From positions 1 to 35,666 of the forward strand of contig ONDC01000051.1 in assembly GCA_900316495.1 (NCBI GenBank): a stretch of 35,666 nt of DNA, written 5' to 3'. Positions 1 through 7,557 of this stretch are shown piece by piece. Both the position numbers and the translations under genes were made by a program. Position 1 is the stretch's first letter, and each line of letters opens with the position of its first letter. The notes beneath the pieces were generated by a model that worked only from the letters and a program-made list of their open reading frames with translations, searched no databases and was not told the DNA's origin. The DNA comes from an uncultured Eubacteriales bacterium. Its GTDB lineage: Bacteria > Bacillota > Clostridia > Oscillospirales > Acutalibacteraceae.

Positions 1-27
1 TCACCTTACCGCCGTCCACGCTGATGC

Positions 28-243
28 TTGGATGATTGGATGGCGGCAAAGCGGTTTGCCGAGTACCGGATGATAGACGACAAGGAACTGGCGGAGAAGT
101 ACAGGAGATCATTCCGGTATTATTCGGAGCGTTCTCTGCTGATCAGTACGATTTTTTTACGCGATATGCCCGGTTTTCTTTTTGGGCGTTTTTCTGATAA
201 ATACCGGATAGAGCTTGCTTCCTCTCCAATTGCGGCAGCCTGA
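28..243 (+). other. Unrecognised ORF, possible C-terminal gene remnant
   Basis: A 71-residue frame opens at a TTG codon just after an in-frame TGA and ends at a TGA. It is rich in Arg, Tyr and Phe and includes a segment reading FGRFSDKYRIE, which has the flavour of the C-terminus of a cell-surface sugar enzyme, but I do not recognise the family. No Shine-Dalgarno sequence is visible before the TTG, so this is more likely the tail of a gene that has lost its front than a real short gene. It faces the minus-strand epimerase operon. Confidence 0.25.
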
Positions 244-388
244 AGGAGCAAAAGCCATCGTTCTGAGCCTGTTATCCGAAATTTACAGCGATGGTAAGAT
301 TGCGGGATTTCACTTTGTAATAGTCGCAGCGCTTTTTCACGATTTCAATGATGGATTCGTCGCTATGAAGGTGTGTGAATAAAATAAT

Positions 389-403
389 TTTCGTGTCACG
401 AAA
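389..403. other. Perfect inverted repeat in the 244-449 gap, possible weak terminator or operator
   Basis: Arms TTTCGTG and CACGAAA flank a single central base. On the minus strand it is followed by an AT-rich run (ATTATTTTATT), about 45 bases after the epimerase stop, so it may be a weak terminator for that operon; the symmetry would also suit a dimeric repressor site. The rest of the 244-449 gap holds only a short minus-strand open stretch (roughly 292-450, about 50 codons, containing LHSDESIIEIVKKRCDYYKV) that I cannot assign. Confidence 0.3.
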
Positions 404-449
404 GGTAGATGAAAAAAACAGCAATGGTTTTCGTAATTGTCAGACTCAT

Positions 450-1517
450 TCAGACCTGATAATATACCTTATACCACTCCGCAAAAGCTCTGAGTCCTTG
501 GCGGATGCCGATTTTCGGCGTGAATCCGTAATCGGTTTCCAATGCGGAACTGTCAGCAAATGTCACAGGCACATCTCCCGGCTGCATGCCAATCAATTCG
601 CGGTGCGCTTCAAAATCATAATCCTCCGGCAGCACACCCGCACGCACCAGCTCCTCTTGCAGAGTGGAAACGAAATCCAACAGATTGATCGGCTGACCGC
701 CGCCGATGTTGTAAATGGCATACGGCGGAATCGGAAGCCCGTCCCCACCGGTAGCCTTCTCAGGCGCGCCCTGCATGACGCGGAACACACCCTCGACAAT
801 GTCGTCGATATAGGTAAAATCGCGTTTGCAATTGCCGTGATTAAATATTTGAATTGTTTCGCCGCGCACCAGCTTCTGTGTCGCGGAATAATAGAACATG
901 TCGGGGCGTCCGGCGGGACCGTAGACCGTAAAAAAGCGCAGACCTGTGGACGGAATATTGTAGAGCTTGCTGTAAGCGTGTGCCAGCAGCTCATCAGACT
1001 TTTTGGTGGCGGCATAGAGGGAAACGGGGTAATCCACCTTGTCCTCCACGCTAAACGGAACCTTTTGGTTGCCGCCGTAGACCGACGAGCTGGAGGCATA
1101 CACCAGATGCTCCACCGGGTTGTGACGGCAGGCTTCAAGAATACGGTAGAAGCCGATCAGATTGCTCTCGATGTAAATGTCGGGATGATCAATGGAGTAT
1201 CGCACTCCCGCCTGCGCTGCCAGGTTGACTACGACAGAAGGTCTGTATTTTTCAAAGACACTGTCAATCAAAGACTCGTCCGCAATGCTGCCTTTGACAA
1301 AAATCCACCTGCTGCCGCTGTTCCTTGCCGCCTCCTCTATCAATCCGAGGCGGTAATGCTTGAGATTGACGTCGTAATAATCGTTAACATTGTCAATGCC
1401 GATAACGGCGCCATTATCCACAGTCCGCAACAGGCGCAGAACGAGATAAGCTCCGATGAATCCCGCCGCGCCTGTTACAAGTATCGTTTTTTGATTGAGT
1501 TGAATTGGTTCTTTCAT
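450..1517 (-). CDS. UDP-glucuronate 4-epimerase (NAD-dependent epimerase)
   Basis: 355-residue short-chain dehydrogenase/epimerase that would convert UDP-glucuronate to UDP-galacturonate for capsule or exopolysaccharide. The NAD-binding GAAGFIG motif lies at residues 16-22 and the catalytic YxxxK at 168-172 (YAATKK). The GRPDMFYY and NHGNCKRDFTYIDDIV segments are typical of the UDP-GlcA 4-epimerase branch rather than of GalE. I chose the ATG at 1517 because the glycine-rich fold starts right after it and AGGAAAG lies upstream; the longer frame to 1643 adds non-homologous residues that overlap the kinase gene. It is the last gene of the minus-strand envelope operon, 46 bases after the Wzz/kinase gene. 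Confidence 0.88.
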   Translation of the reverse strand: MKEPIQLNQKTILVTGAAGFIGAYLVLRLLRTVDNGAVIGIDNVNDYYDVNLKHYRLGLIEEAARNSGSRWIFVKGSIADESLIDSVFEKYRPSVVVNLAAQAGVRYSIDHPDIYIESNLIGFYRILEACRHNPVEHLVYASSSSVYGGNQKVPFSVEDKVDYPVSLYAATKKSDELLAHAYSKLYNIPSTGLRFFTVYGPAGRPDMFYYSATQKLVRGETIQIFNHGNCKRDFTYIDDIVEGVFRVMQGAPEKATGGDGLPIPPYAIYNIGGGQPINLLDFVSTLQEELVRAGVLPEDYDFEAHRELIGMQPGDVPVTFADSSALETDYGFTPKIGIRQGLRAFAEWYKVYYQV

Positions 1518-1563
1518 GTTGCCGATGCTTTCCTGAATGAATGATATGAAAAGAAGCGAATGG

Positions 1564-3063
1564 TCAGACTTTTCTTGATTTGGGATTATCGCCGTAACCG
1601 TAGTTGTATTGATAGTAGCCGTAGCCCGCGCCCTTGATGTCAACGTCGGTCAGAATAAAGCCCAGTATATCCGACTGCGACATATTGATCGCTTTAATTG
1701 CCTTATCAATATCAGTGGTAGTGGATTTCCCCTCTCTTACCGTCAGAACGATACCGGAAGCCTGCGTCGCCAATAACAGGGCGTCCGACACAAGGTTGAC
1801 GGGGGAAGTATCCAGAATCACAAAATCATATTGCGCGCCGCATTGTTTCATAAGATCGCTCATATAGTAGGAACCGAGCAGCTCCGCCGGAATGGGCGGA
1901 ACCGGACCGGCGGAAAGGAAGTCCAGTCCGGACACAACGCCCGGAATCACCGCGTCCTTGAAATCGGTATGTCCTGTCAGCACCATCGAAAGCCCCTGTT
2001 TGTTTGAGATTTTGAAGTAGCGGTGAATGGACGGATTTCTGAGGTCGGCGTCAATCAGCAAAACCTTTGCGCCGATTTTTGACATTGCCATCGCGAGATT
2101 GATGGAGGTCGTTGTCTTTAACTCATTAGTCGCAGGGCTTGTGATGATAAGGACGCCGTTTTTCATTTTCGGCAGCGAAAACAGGACATTGGATCGGATA
2201 GTCTTGTAGGCCTCCGCAATCGGGAAGGGGGTATTTTTGCCCAACACCACCGCAGACGTAATGATTTTCTCGTTATTGTAGTTTTTTTCCTTCAGCTTCT
2301 TGCTCTTCCTGACATATTTCCTTGGAATTTTAAGCGTTTTGGAGAACTGGAAGAAGTCGGGAACGCTTCCCAGAACGGAAATGGAATAACGATCGGTGAG
2401 CGTCTTTTCGTCTGCAATTTTAGTATCCAACAGCATGATGATCAGGCAAAGCAAGGCAATCAGTCCCGCGCCTAACAATCCGCCTGTGACCGTGTATTCC
2501 GTTTTGTCCGGCGAGCTGGGAGAAGTGGGCAGTTCCGGAGAACTGATTACTTTGACGGAACCGGCTCCGAAAATATCGTCCAGCACGGCTTCCGAGATTT
2601 TCATATACGCGTTGCAGATATCGACGGAAAGCTGCGCATCATTGGTCAGCACGCTGATTCTGAGCACCTCCGTGGACTGAATGGCATAGAAGGAAACACT
2701 GTGTTCGAGCTGATCCCGGGTGATGCGTCCGCCAAGATCTTCGATAATGCGATTGGAAACCGTGTTTGCCTGCAGGGTGACAATGTAGGAATTGATCAGC
2801 TTTTTAGAAGCGTCTATTTCGCCGGTATCGACGGTATTCTTTTCCGACTGTTCTCCGTTGCTTTTTACATTGACATACAGGTCGAGATAGGATTGATAAG
2901 TGGGGGTGACAAGATAATGCGCCACCGCGAATCCTATAGCAGCACCCAAAATCAGCGCCAAAACAATAAATTTCGTGTATTTTTTTAAATATTTCAGGAT
3001 CATGCCGAGATAATCCGGCTGATTGATTCCTGTTTTTATCGAATTATTCTGGATTTCTTTCAT
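1564..3063 (-). CDS. Wzz-type chain-length regulator fused to a BY-kinase, degenerate P-loop
   Basis: 499 residues. Residues 1-220 are a Wzz/co-polymerase domain with membrane segments at about 31-51 and 194-213; residues 270-475 are a CpsD/CapB-type bacterial tyrosine kinase. The EAYKTIRSN oligomerisation motif (284-292), Walker A' VLLIDAD (334-340) and Walker B FVILD (414-418) are present, and the C-terminus has a tyrosine cluster (481-490) as expected for autophosphorylation. The P-loop reads TNELKTTTS where the family has NEGKTTTS: the glycine before the catalytic Lys316 is Leu. Start is the ATG at 3063; the frame runs on to 3249 without homology. Role: control of polysaccharide chain length and export at the membrane. 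Its paralogue at 18067 has an intact P-loop but a different defect. Confidence 0.85.
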   Translation of the reverse strand: MKEIQNNSIKTGINQPDYLGMILKYLKKYTKFIVLALILGAAIGFAVAHYLVTPTYQSYLDLYVNVKSNGEQSEKNTVDTGEIDASKKLINSYIVTLQANTVSNRIIEDLGGRITRDQLEHSVSFYAIQSTEVLRISVLTNDAQLSVDICNAYMKISEAVLDDIFGAGSVKVISSPELPTSPSSPDKTEYTVTGGLLGAGLIALLCLIIMLLDTKIADEKTLTDRYSISVLGSVPDFFQFSKTLKIPRKYVRKSKKLKEKNYNNEKIITSAVVLGKNTPFPIAEAYKTIRSNVLFSLPKMKNGVLIITSPATNELKTTTSINLAMAMSKIGAKVLLIDADLRNPSIHRYFKISNKQGLSMVLTGHTDFKDAVIPGVVSGLDFLSAGPVPPIPAELLGSYYMSDLMKQCGAQYDFVILDTSPVNLVSDALLLATQASGIVLTVREGKSTTTDIDKAIKAINMSQSDILGFILTDVDIKGAGYGYYQYNYGYGDNPKSRKV

Positions 3064-3110
3064 CGTTGGTTCCTGCCTTACACTATAAAACATATGATAG
3101 TATTCTACCG

Positions 3111-3899
3111 TTATTTGTACTTGGGAGCGTCGTCGGCATACAGGCGTTCGAGCGTTTCGGAGTCGGCAATTCCCGTTGCTTTCAGATTTGCTTTGGTTTG
3201 AAACAGCTTGACCCTTTTTTTCGTAAATTCTCCGTAATAACCTGTGCAACTGTCTTGGCTCACATATCCCAGTTCCAGCAGCCGACGCTGCATTTTCATG
3301 ACTTGTTTATTCTTGTCCCCTAACTTCAACGTCTTGTATCGGGGCTTGGTCTCCTCTCCGGATTGCGTGCTTTCAGTGGATGTTACCTCCTCCGAAGAAT
3401 CCTTCATCTGATCTGCAGGGGAAACAGGGAGGGAATAGTCTGAACTTGTCACATTCGATTCGGAATCAGTTCCGTATAAAATCCCGTTGTATTTTGTTTT
3501 TATGCTTTTCACAACACATACCCCGGCAATTGCCACTATCATCAGCAGCACAATCAGACAGAAAACGCGCCATGACTTTTTTCCCTTTCCGTTCGTAGGA
3601 GAAGGCCACGCGTTGTCATTCTGCGGTTCCATGCCGGAAGAATCACTGAAATCGTTGCTAATCCTCCCTGCGGCGTCAGAAGCATCACCGGGAGGATCGG
3701 CTTCCTTCCACTCGCTCTCCGGATGGTTTTGCCTATTTGAAATGCTCTTATGTGCATGAAACTCCGGCTTTTGCTGGCGATAAAAGGTTTCATCAACCGA
3801 TTGCCGCTTTTGTCTGAAGTCCTCCAGGAGAGTTGAGTTGACAGAAAATCCTTCTGCAAAGTCAATTTCCGGCGGTGTGTCGCTCCTGCGATTCGACAT
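3111..3899 (-). CDS. Membrane-anchored peptidoglycan-binding protein
   Basis: 262 residues: a charged, low-complexity cytoplasmic N-terminus (1-108), one membrane helix (about 110-132), a Ser/Thr/Glu-rich linker and a PG_binding_1 domain at about 195-256, with the recognisable pattern LKLGDKNKQVMKMQRRL, LGY, GYYGEFTKKRVKLFQ and ADSETLERL. It probably tethers to the cell wall near the LCP and Wzz/kinase proteins encoded on either side. Start is the ATG at 3899, preceded by AAAGGGGG at about 7 bases; the in-frame ATG at 3923 lacks such a site. It lies 30 bases after the LCP gene and 47 bases before the Wzz/kinase gene, consistent with one transcript. Confidence 0.8.
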   Translation of the reverse strand: MSNRRSDTPPEIDFAEGFSVNSTLLEDFRQKRQSVDETFYRQQKPEFHAHKSISNRQNHPESEWKEADPPGDASDAAGRISNDFSDSSGMEPQNDNAWPSPTNGKGKKSWRVFCLIVLLMIVAIAGVCVVKSIKTKYNGILYGTDSESNVTSSDYSLPVSPADQMKDSSEEVTSTESTQSGEETKPRYKTLKLGDKNKQVMKMQRRLLELGYVSQDSCTGYYGEFTKKRVKLFQTKANLKATGIADSETLERLYADDAPKYK

Positions 3900-3929
3900 T
3901 TTTCGTCCCCCTTTCCGAAGCATCCTTTA

Positions 3930-5012
3930 TCAGCCGTAAATATATTCCTTGAGAATGCGGCTGTTTTCGGCGAAGTTTACATTTCCCAATCCCCGATAGG
4001 TTCCCTTGGCGGGAATGGTCATTTCCGCGAAATTTCCGCTCGCAAAGTCCGGCATTTTTATCAGCAGCGAGGCAAACTGCCCCGAGCTGAGATCGGTCTG
4101 CACATACGGCAGGCAATTGTCGGCGATACCGCTCAGTTCAAAGACGGATTTGCCCTTCATTTTGGTTTTGATGGCGGCAATCACCTTGCGCTGGCGTTCG
4201 ATTCTCCGCCAGTCGCTGTCAATGCGGCGGAGTCTGGAGAAGCTAAGCGCCGTGACGCCGTCCATATGGTTCATGCCCTCGGTAACCGGACTGTATTTAT
4301 GCAGCGCGTTCATGGCGTCCGCTTCCTTTTGGGAAATGGAGACATCTACGCCGCCGATCTCGTCGATCAGCTTCTTGAACATAAAGAAATTGATTCTGAC
4401 GTAATTATCAATGTGAATTTTAAAGTGCGATTCCACGGTCTGAATCAAAAGGGCGGCTCCGCCGTACCGGAAGGTGTGGGTGAGAATATCGGGCTTCCTG
4501 CCGGGAATGCTGACCAGCATGCCGCGTTCCAGCGAAATCAGCTTGACCTCATCGGTTTTCCTGTTAAGAGAGAGGATCATCATGGAATCCGCCCTGCATC
4601 TGTAATCAAAGTAATCCGTGCGTTCATCCGTGCCGATCAGGAGAATATTGGTGACATTTTTTTGGGAATAAGCCCCGCCGTCGGGAACCTCCACCGTGCC
4701 TTCAGGAATCTCGGACAGCTCCGTGTCACTGAAGGTCACATTGACGTCGGAATAGTCGATTTTTTTATCCGCGGAGGGTATCGATTTGATGTCCATCAGA
4801 TTGTAATAGTGAAAGAACAGAATAAGCCCCGCGGCTGCCAGCACGAAGGGGAGAGCGGCAAGCGTGATAACGGCTGCTTTGACCGCCTTTTTCCCGCGGG
4901 AATGTCTGTGGTGGGAATGACCGATTTTTCTCGCGTGATAGGAATAGATCTCATCGGTGCGGAAGGCTTCTTCCGCTTCTTCCTCGGGAACGGTTTTGAT
5001 TTCATCACTCAC
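3930..5012 (-). CDS. LytR-CpsA-Psr (LCP) family glycopolymer ligase
   Basis: About 360 residues with a His/Arg-rich cytoplasmic N-terminus, one membrane helix (about 50-70) and an extracellular LCP domain. Family motifs are clear: NILLIGTDER, CRADSMMILSLN, ISLERGML, the helix FFMFKKLIDEIGGVDV, and the Arg-rich ALSFSRLRRIDSDWRRIERQ that binds the polyprenyl pyrophosphate substrate. LCP proteins move a finished glycopolymer from its lipid carrier onto peptidoglycan. I place the start at GTG 5012 because AGAGG sits 8 bases before it; the GTG at 5021 overlaps that site. First intact gene of the operon that continues with PG-binding protein, Wzz/kinase and epimerase. Confidence 0.88.
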   Translation of the reverse strand: MSDEIKTVPEEEAEEAFRTDEIYSYHARKIGHSHHRHSRGKKAVKAAVITLAALPFVLAAAGLILFFHYYNLMDIKSIPSADKKIDYSDVNVTFSDTELSEIPEGTVEVPDGGAYSQKNVTNILLIGTDERTDYFDYRCRADSMMILSLNRKTDEVKLISLERGMLVSIPGRKPDILTHTFRYGGAALLIQTVESHFKIHIDNYVRINFFMFKKLIDEIGGVDVSISQKEADAMNALHKYSPVTEGMNHMDGVTALSFSRLRRIDSDWRRIERQRKVIAAIKTKMKGKSVFELSGIADNCLPYVQTDLSSGQFASLLIKMPDFASGNFAEMTIPAKGTYRGLGNVNFAENSRILKEYIYG

Positions 5013-5048
5013 GCATGACACCTCTTTCTGAAAAACGTTTGTTGACTC

Positions 5049-5159
5049 TTACTTATTGGTCTTGGCAGAAAGCCGCCGGATCAGCGGCAGCCTGCCCTTC
5101 ATCACATAATGGATCGTCTGTAACCAGCCCGCAAATTTCTCCTTACGGCAGTATGCCAT
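5049..5159 (-). pseudogene. 36-codon tail of a lost gene, inside the operon leader
   Basis: A minus-strand frame MAYCRKEKFAGW...SAKTNK ends 37 bases before the LCP start. The residues look like the basic C-terminus of a capsule-type glycosyltransferase, but the identity is not secure. Its ATG overlaps the -10 box of the promoter at 5158-5186, so it is unlikely to be translated as it stands. Confidence 0.3.
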
Positions 5160-5186
5160 TATAGTATATCACATTGGGAATCAAAA
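5158..5186 (-). promoter_or_regulatory. Sigma-A-type promoter of the LCP operon
   Basis: Reading the minus strand: TTTTGA (5186-5181), a 17-base spacer and a perfect TATAAT (5163-5158). Transcription would start near 5150 and run through the LCP, PG-binding, Wzz/kinase and epimerase genes with no competing promoter seen between them. Confidence 0.7.
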
Positions 5187-5225
5187 TGCAAATACTTCCG
5201 CGCACAAAAATCAGCGCGATGTCAT

Positions 5226-5738
5226 TCATTTTGTGCGGTAGACACGCCGCAAGGTAATTCCACAGGAAATCAGTGTAACGGCGACGTAATAGAGCAGATT
5301 TCTGAAACATGCCTTCATCCCCGACGGATCAAAAATCGTGCGGAAGAGGTTATAGGAATACAGCGGAATTTCAATCACGACATAGGCGATCACAGTGGAA
5401 AGCGGCACGCCGTACAGCCCCCATAACCGCACAAGAATGATCTTGACCGAAATAAAAGCTCCCGTATTCTTCCTCCGATTTCCCTGATCTTTTCCCGCGT
5501 CAGAAGCCCGTGCGGTTGATAGTCCGGGTAAAGCCGGTCAACGACTTTGACCGTGATCATGTTGTGTGGCAATCAGCGCAATCGTAAACAGAGAATAGTT
5601 CCTTGTCAAAATCAGGGCAAGCCACTGAAACAGATATGGGGAAGTGACAACGACAATAGTGATCTTACTTCTGATCTCGCTGCGCTGATGGGAGCACAGC
5701 AGCACTCCCTTGTAGGCGTACAACAAATAGGACAGCAC
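5226..5738 (-). pseudogene. Wzx-type polysaccharide flippase remnant, multiply frameshifted
   Basis: Three minus-strand frames align in order with one Wzx/MATE-like flippase: SYLLYAYKGVLLCSHQRSE (5538-5738 frame), then VKVVDRLYPDYQPHG (5390-5572 frame), then the membrane C-terminus LWGLYGVPLSTVIAYVVIE (5226-5432 frame, ending RTK-stop). Frame changes fall near 5560 and 5480, and the middle of the protein is missing. The 5739-5884 stretch upstream stays partly open but I could not match it. This is a dead lipid-linked-oligosaccharide flippase left from an older capsule locus; an intact N-terminal half of another Wzx is at 26719. Confidence 0.65.
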
Positions 5739-5884
5739 CGTTTTGTGAGGCTTGGTGATACAGATCGTAACAGCGGAGCGGTCTGTATCACGTTTGCCAA
5801 GACCATTGACGTCTGCCTTTTCATCAAATTATCCGATATATTGTCCTCGCCCTTCATCGGTGCTTTTTTATGCATGATAAACAC

Positions 5885-6237
5885 ATGTTAATCACGCACA
5901 ACATCACTCTGACGATCGACAGTAAACCTATTCGTTTTGGCTGCTTTATCCGGTCAATCGCCCTTCTGTGTCTGCCGACTCGTTCCAAGTCCCACGCCGG
6001 CATTCGGTTCGGGTGAATAACATGGCAGTCAACGATTCAGAAGAAAAGGATTGACAATTATTGTGTTATTATGTGATTATAAATCGTATGTACACATATT
6101 GAGATATGACAATTGTTTTGTAGCGAGGTTGGAATTGTGATAAAGATGCATAGATTGACGATACTGGGATGAAATGATCATTGAATCCGCCTGACCGATC
6201 ATGCGAAGAATATTGTAAGCCAGTACAGACGGTTCGT
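5885..6237. other. 353-base gap with no gene recognised
   Basis: Between the flippase remnant and the 3' end of the AraC gene. No reading frame of interest on either strand and no stem-loop with a T-run. The one signal is TTGACA at 6051-6056 followed after 18 bases by GATTAT (6075-6080), a plausible plus-strand promoter. It points at the tail of the convergent AraC gene and serves no visible gene, so it may be an orphan left after a deletion. Confidence 0.4.
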
Positions 6238-7437
6238 TCAGGAGCGGAATTGTTCCCGGTATTCGCCGGGCGTGACGCCGGCATACTTTTTGAAAACCCT
6301 GGAAAAATGCGCGTGAGAGGAAAAGCCGAGGTAGGCGCTGATCGCCGAAAGCGGCTTTTCCGAATAACGGAGGAGGCGTTTGGCTTCCTCCGTTTTTTCA
6401 TGTAGAATGAAGTCCGTGAGCGTCTGTCCTGTTTCCTGTCTGAATTTGCCGGAAAGATAGGGGCGGCTCATGTAAAATGCCTCTGCCATTTTTTCAACGC
6501 TGACCGGCTCGGAAAGATGATGGCGCACATAGTTCGCCACATCGAGCGATAGCCTGGTCGCGTACTTTCCCCGACGCAGCTTTTCCACCTGTTCGGTGTA
6601 TTCAAGGAGCATGTTGTATTGCAGATTCTGGATCCGTCTGTGGCTGGTGAGAAGCTCCGCCCGCCGGATATACGCGTCGGAGAGGGAAAAGGCGTCGTCC
6701 TCGCTCATTCCCCCGCGTATCGCCGCGCGGGAGGTCAGCGTCGCCGTGACAATGAAGAGGTTGCGTATCTGCCGGAGCTGGTCGCCCGCGATGGTGCCCC
6801 CTTTGATGGCGGGAGCGGCGGCAAGCCAGCGTTTGAGCGAAACGGTGTCCCCCCTGCGCACAATATCCATCAGCGCTTCCTCGATGGCGAGCGTGTTGTG
6901 CGTCTGCTGCGGCTGCGCTTCCTCGCCGTAATATTGGGAAGTTCTCCGCTGCTCCACCCCCGCTTTCATCATCGTCTGCTCCTCCTCATAAATGGCGAGG
7001 TCGGAAAGCTGAAGCATCTCCCCGCCGTTCAGGAAGTGATTGACAGTACAGAGCATTTGCAGCAGCGTTTCCACCGGCATCCGCAGAATGGCGTTCATGC
7101 CCTCGACAAAGGCAGGAATCTCCTCCGGCGGCACGTCCGCCTTGAAGGCAAGCTCCCGCAGCTTCTGCCCGTCCGCCATGATCTGCGCGGTGGGTCCGAC
7201 AATCATTTTGATTTCGCCGGCATTGAGAACGCCGTAGTAATGAAAATACGGCGTCACATAATATCCCACGTGTCCGTCTATCTCAAAAATCTCCCGGCGG
7301 TACGGCTCCATCGGATCGCGCGGCAGATGAACGGGAAAGCAGCGGGTCAGCTCCGCGCCGTTCTGATAAACGCGCACCGGTATACCCGACAGCCGCGCCA
7401 TTGCCCCTGCGAGATATGCGTAATTGACATTTGACAT
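6238..7437 (-). CDS. AraC-family transcriptional regulator
   Basis: 399 residues. The N-terminal 280 residues form a sensing region I do not recognise in detail; the last 100 residues are a classic double helix-turn-helix AraC/XylS DNA-binding domain (VSVEKMAEAFYMSRPYLSGKFRQ and ISAYLGFSSHAHFSRVFKK, then GVTPGEYREQF). ATG at 7437 has GGAGG 7 bases upstream and its own promoter at 7468-7496. It is divergent from the GH3/rhamnose operon, with only 120 bases between starts, so it most likely activates that operon in response to rhamnose or a rhamnoside. Confidence 0.88.
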   Translation of the reverse strand: MSNVNYAYLAGAMARLSGIPVRVYQNGAELTRCFPVHLPRDPMEPYRREIFEIDGHVGYYVTPYFHYYGVLNAGEIKMIVGPTAQIMADGQKLRELAFKADVPPEEIPAFVEGMNAILRMPVETLLQMLCTVNHFLNGGEMLQLSDLAIYEEEQTMMKAGVEQRRTSQYYGEEAQPQQTHNTLAIEEALMDIVRRGDTVSLKRWLAAAPAIKGGTIAGDQLRQIRNLFIVTATLTSRAAIRGGMSEDDAFSLSDAYIRRAELLTSHRRIQNLQYNMLLEYTEQVEKLRRGKYATRLSLDVANYVRHHLSEPVSVEKMAEAFYMSRPYLSGKFRQETGQTLTDFILHEKTEEAKRLLRYSEKPLSAISAYLGFSSHAHFSRVFKKYAGVTPGEYREQFRS

Positions 7438-7467
7438 AGCAAATCCTCCAACAGAATAATCATTACA

Positions 7468-7496
7468 ATTATATCAAATAGCATACGAAAATGCAA
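7468..7496 (-). promoter_or_regulatory. Promoter of the AraC regulator gene
   Basis: Minus strand: TTGCAT (7496-7491), 17-base spacer, perfect TATAAT (7473-7468). The start codon at 7437 lies about 30 bases downstream of -10. Confidence 0.7.
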
Positions 7497-7514
7497 TACA
7501 CGGTGAAAAGAATA

Positions 7515-7523
7515 TGGTATAAT
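7515..7523 (+). promoter_or_regulatory. Extended -10 promoter of the GH3/rhamnose operon
   Basis: TGGTATAAT is an extended -10 element (TGnTATAAT). The region 17 bases upstream (7495-7500) has no good -35 box, as expected for an activator-dependent promoter; the AraC protein encoded next door is the obvious candidate. ATG 7558 follows with CGGAGG 8 bases before it. Confidence 0.6.
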
Positions 7524-7557
7524 CACTATAGATAATAAACAATCGGAGGCGAATTCA

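Noticed and set aside
375-1544. 389-codon plus-strand frame opposite the epimerase
   Set aside because: The minus strand has unmistakable epimerase motifs throughout; the plus frame lacks a start signal and homology.
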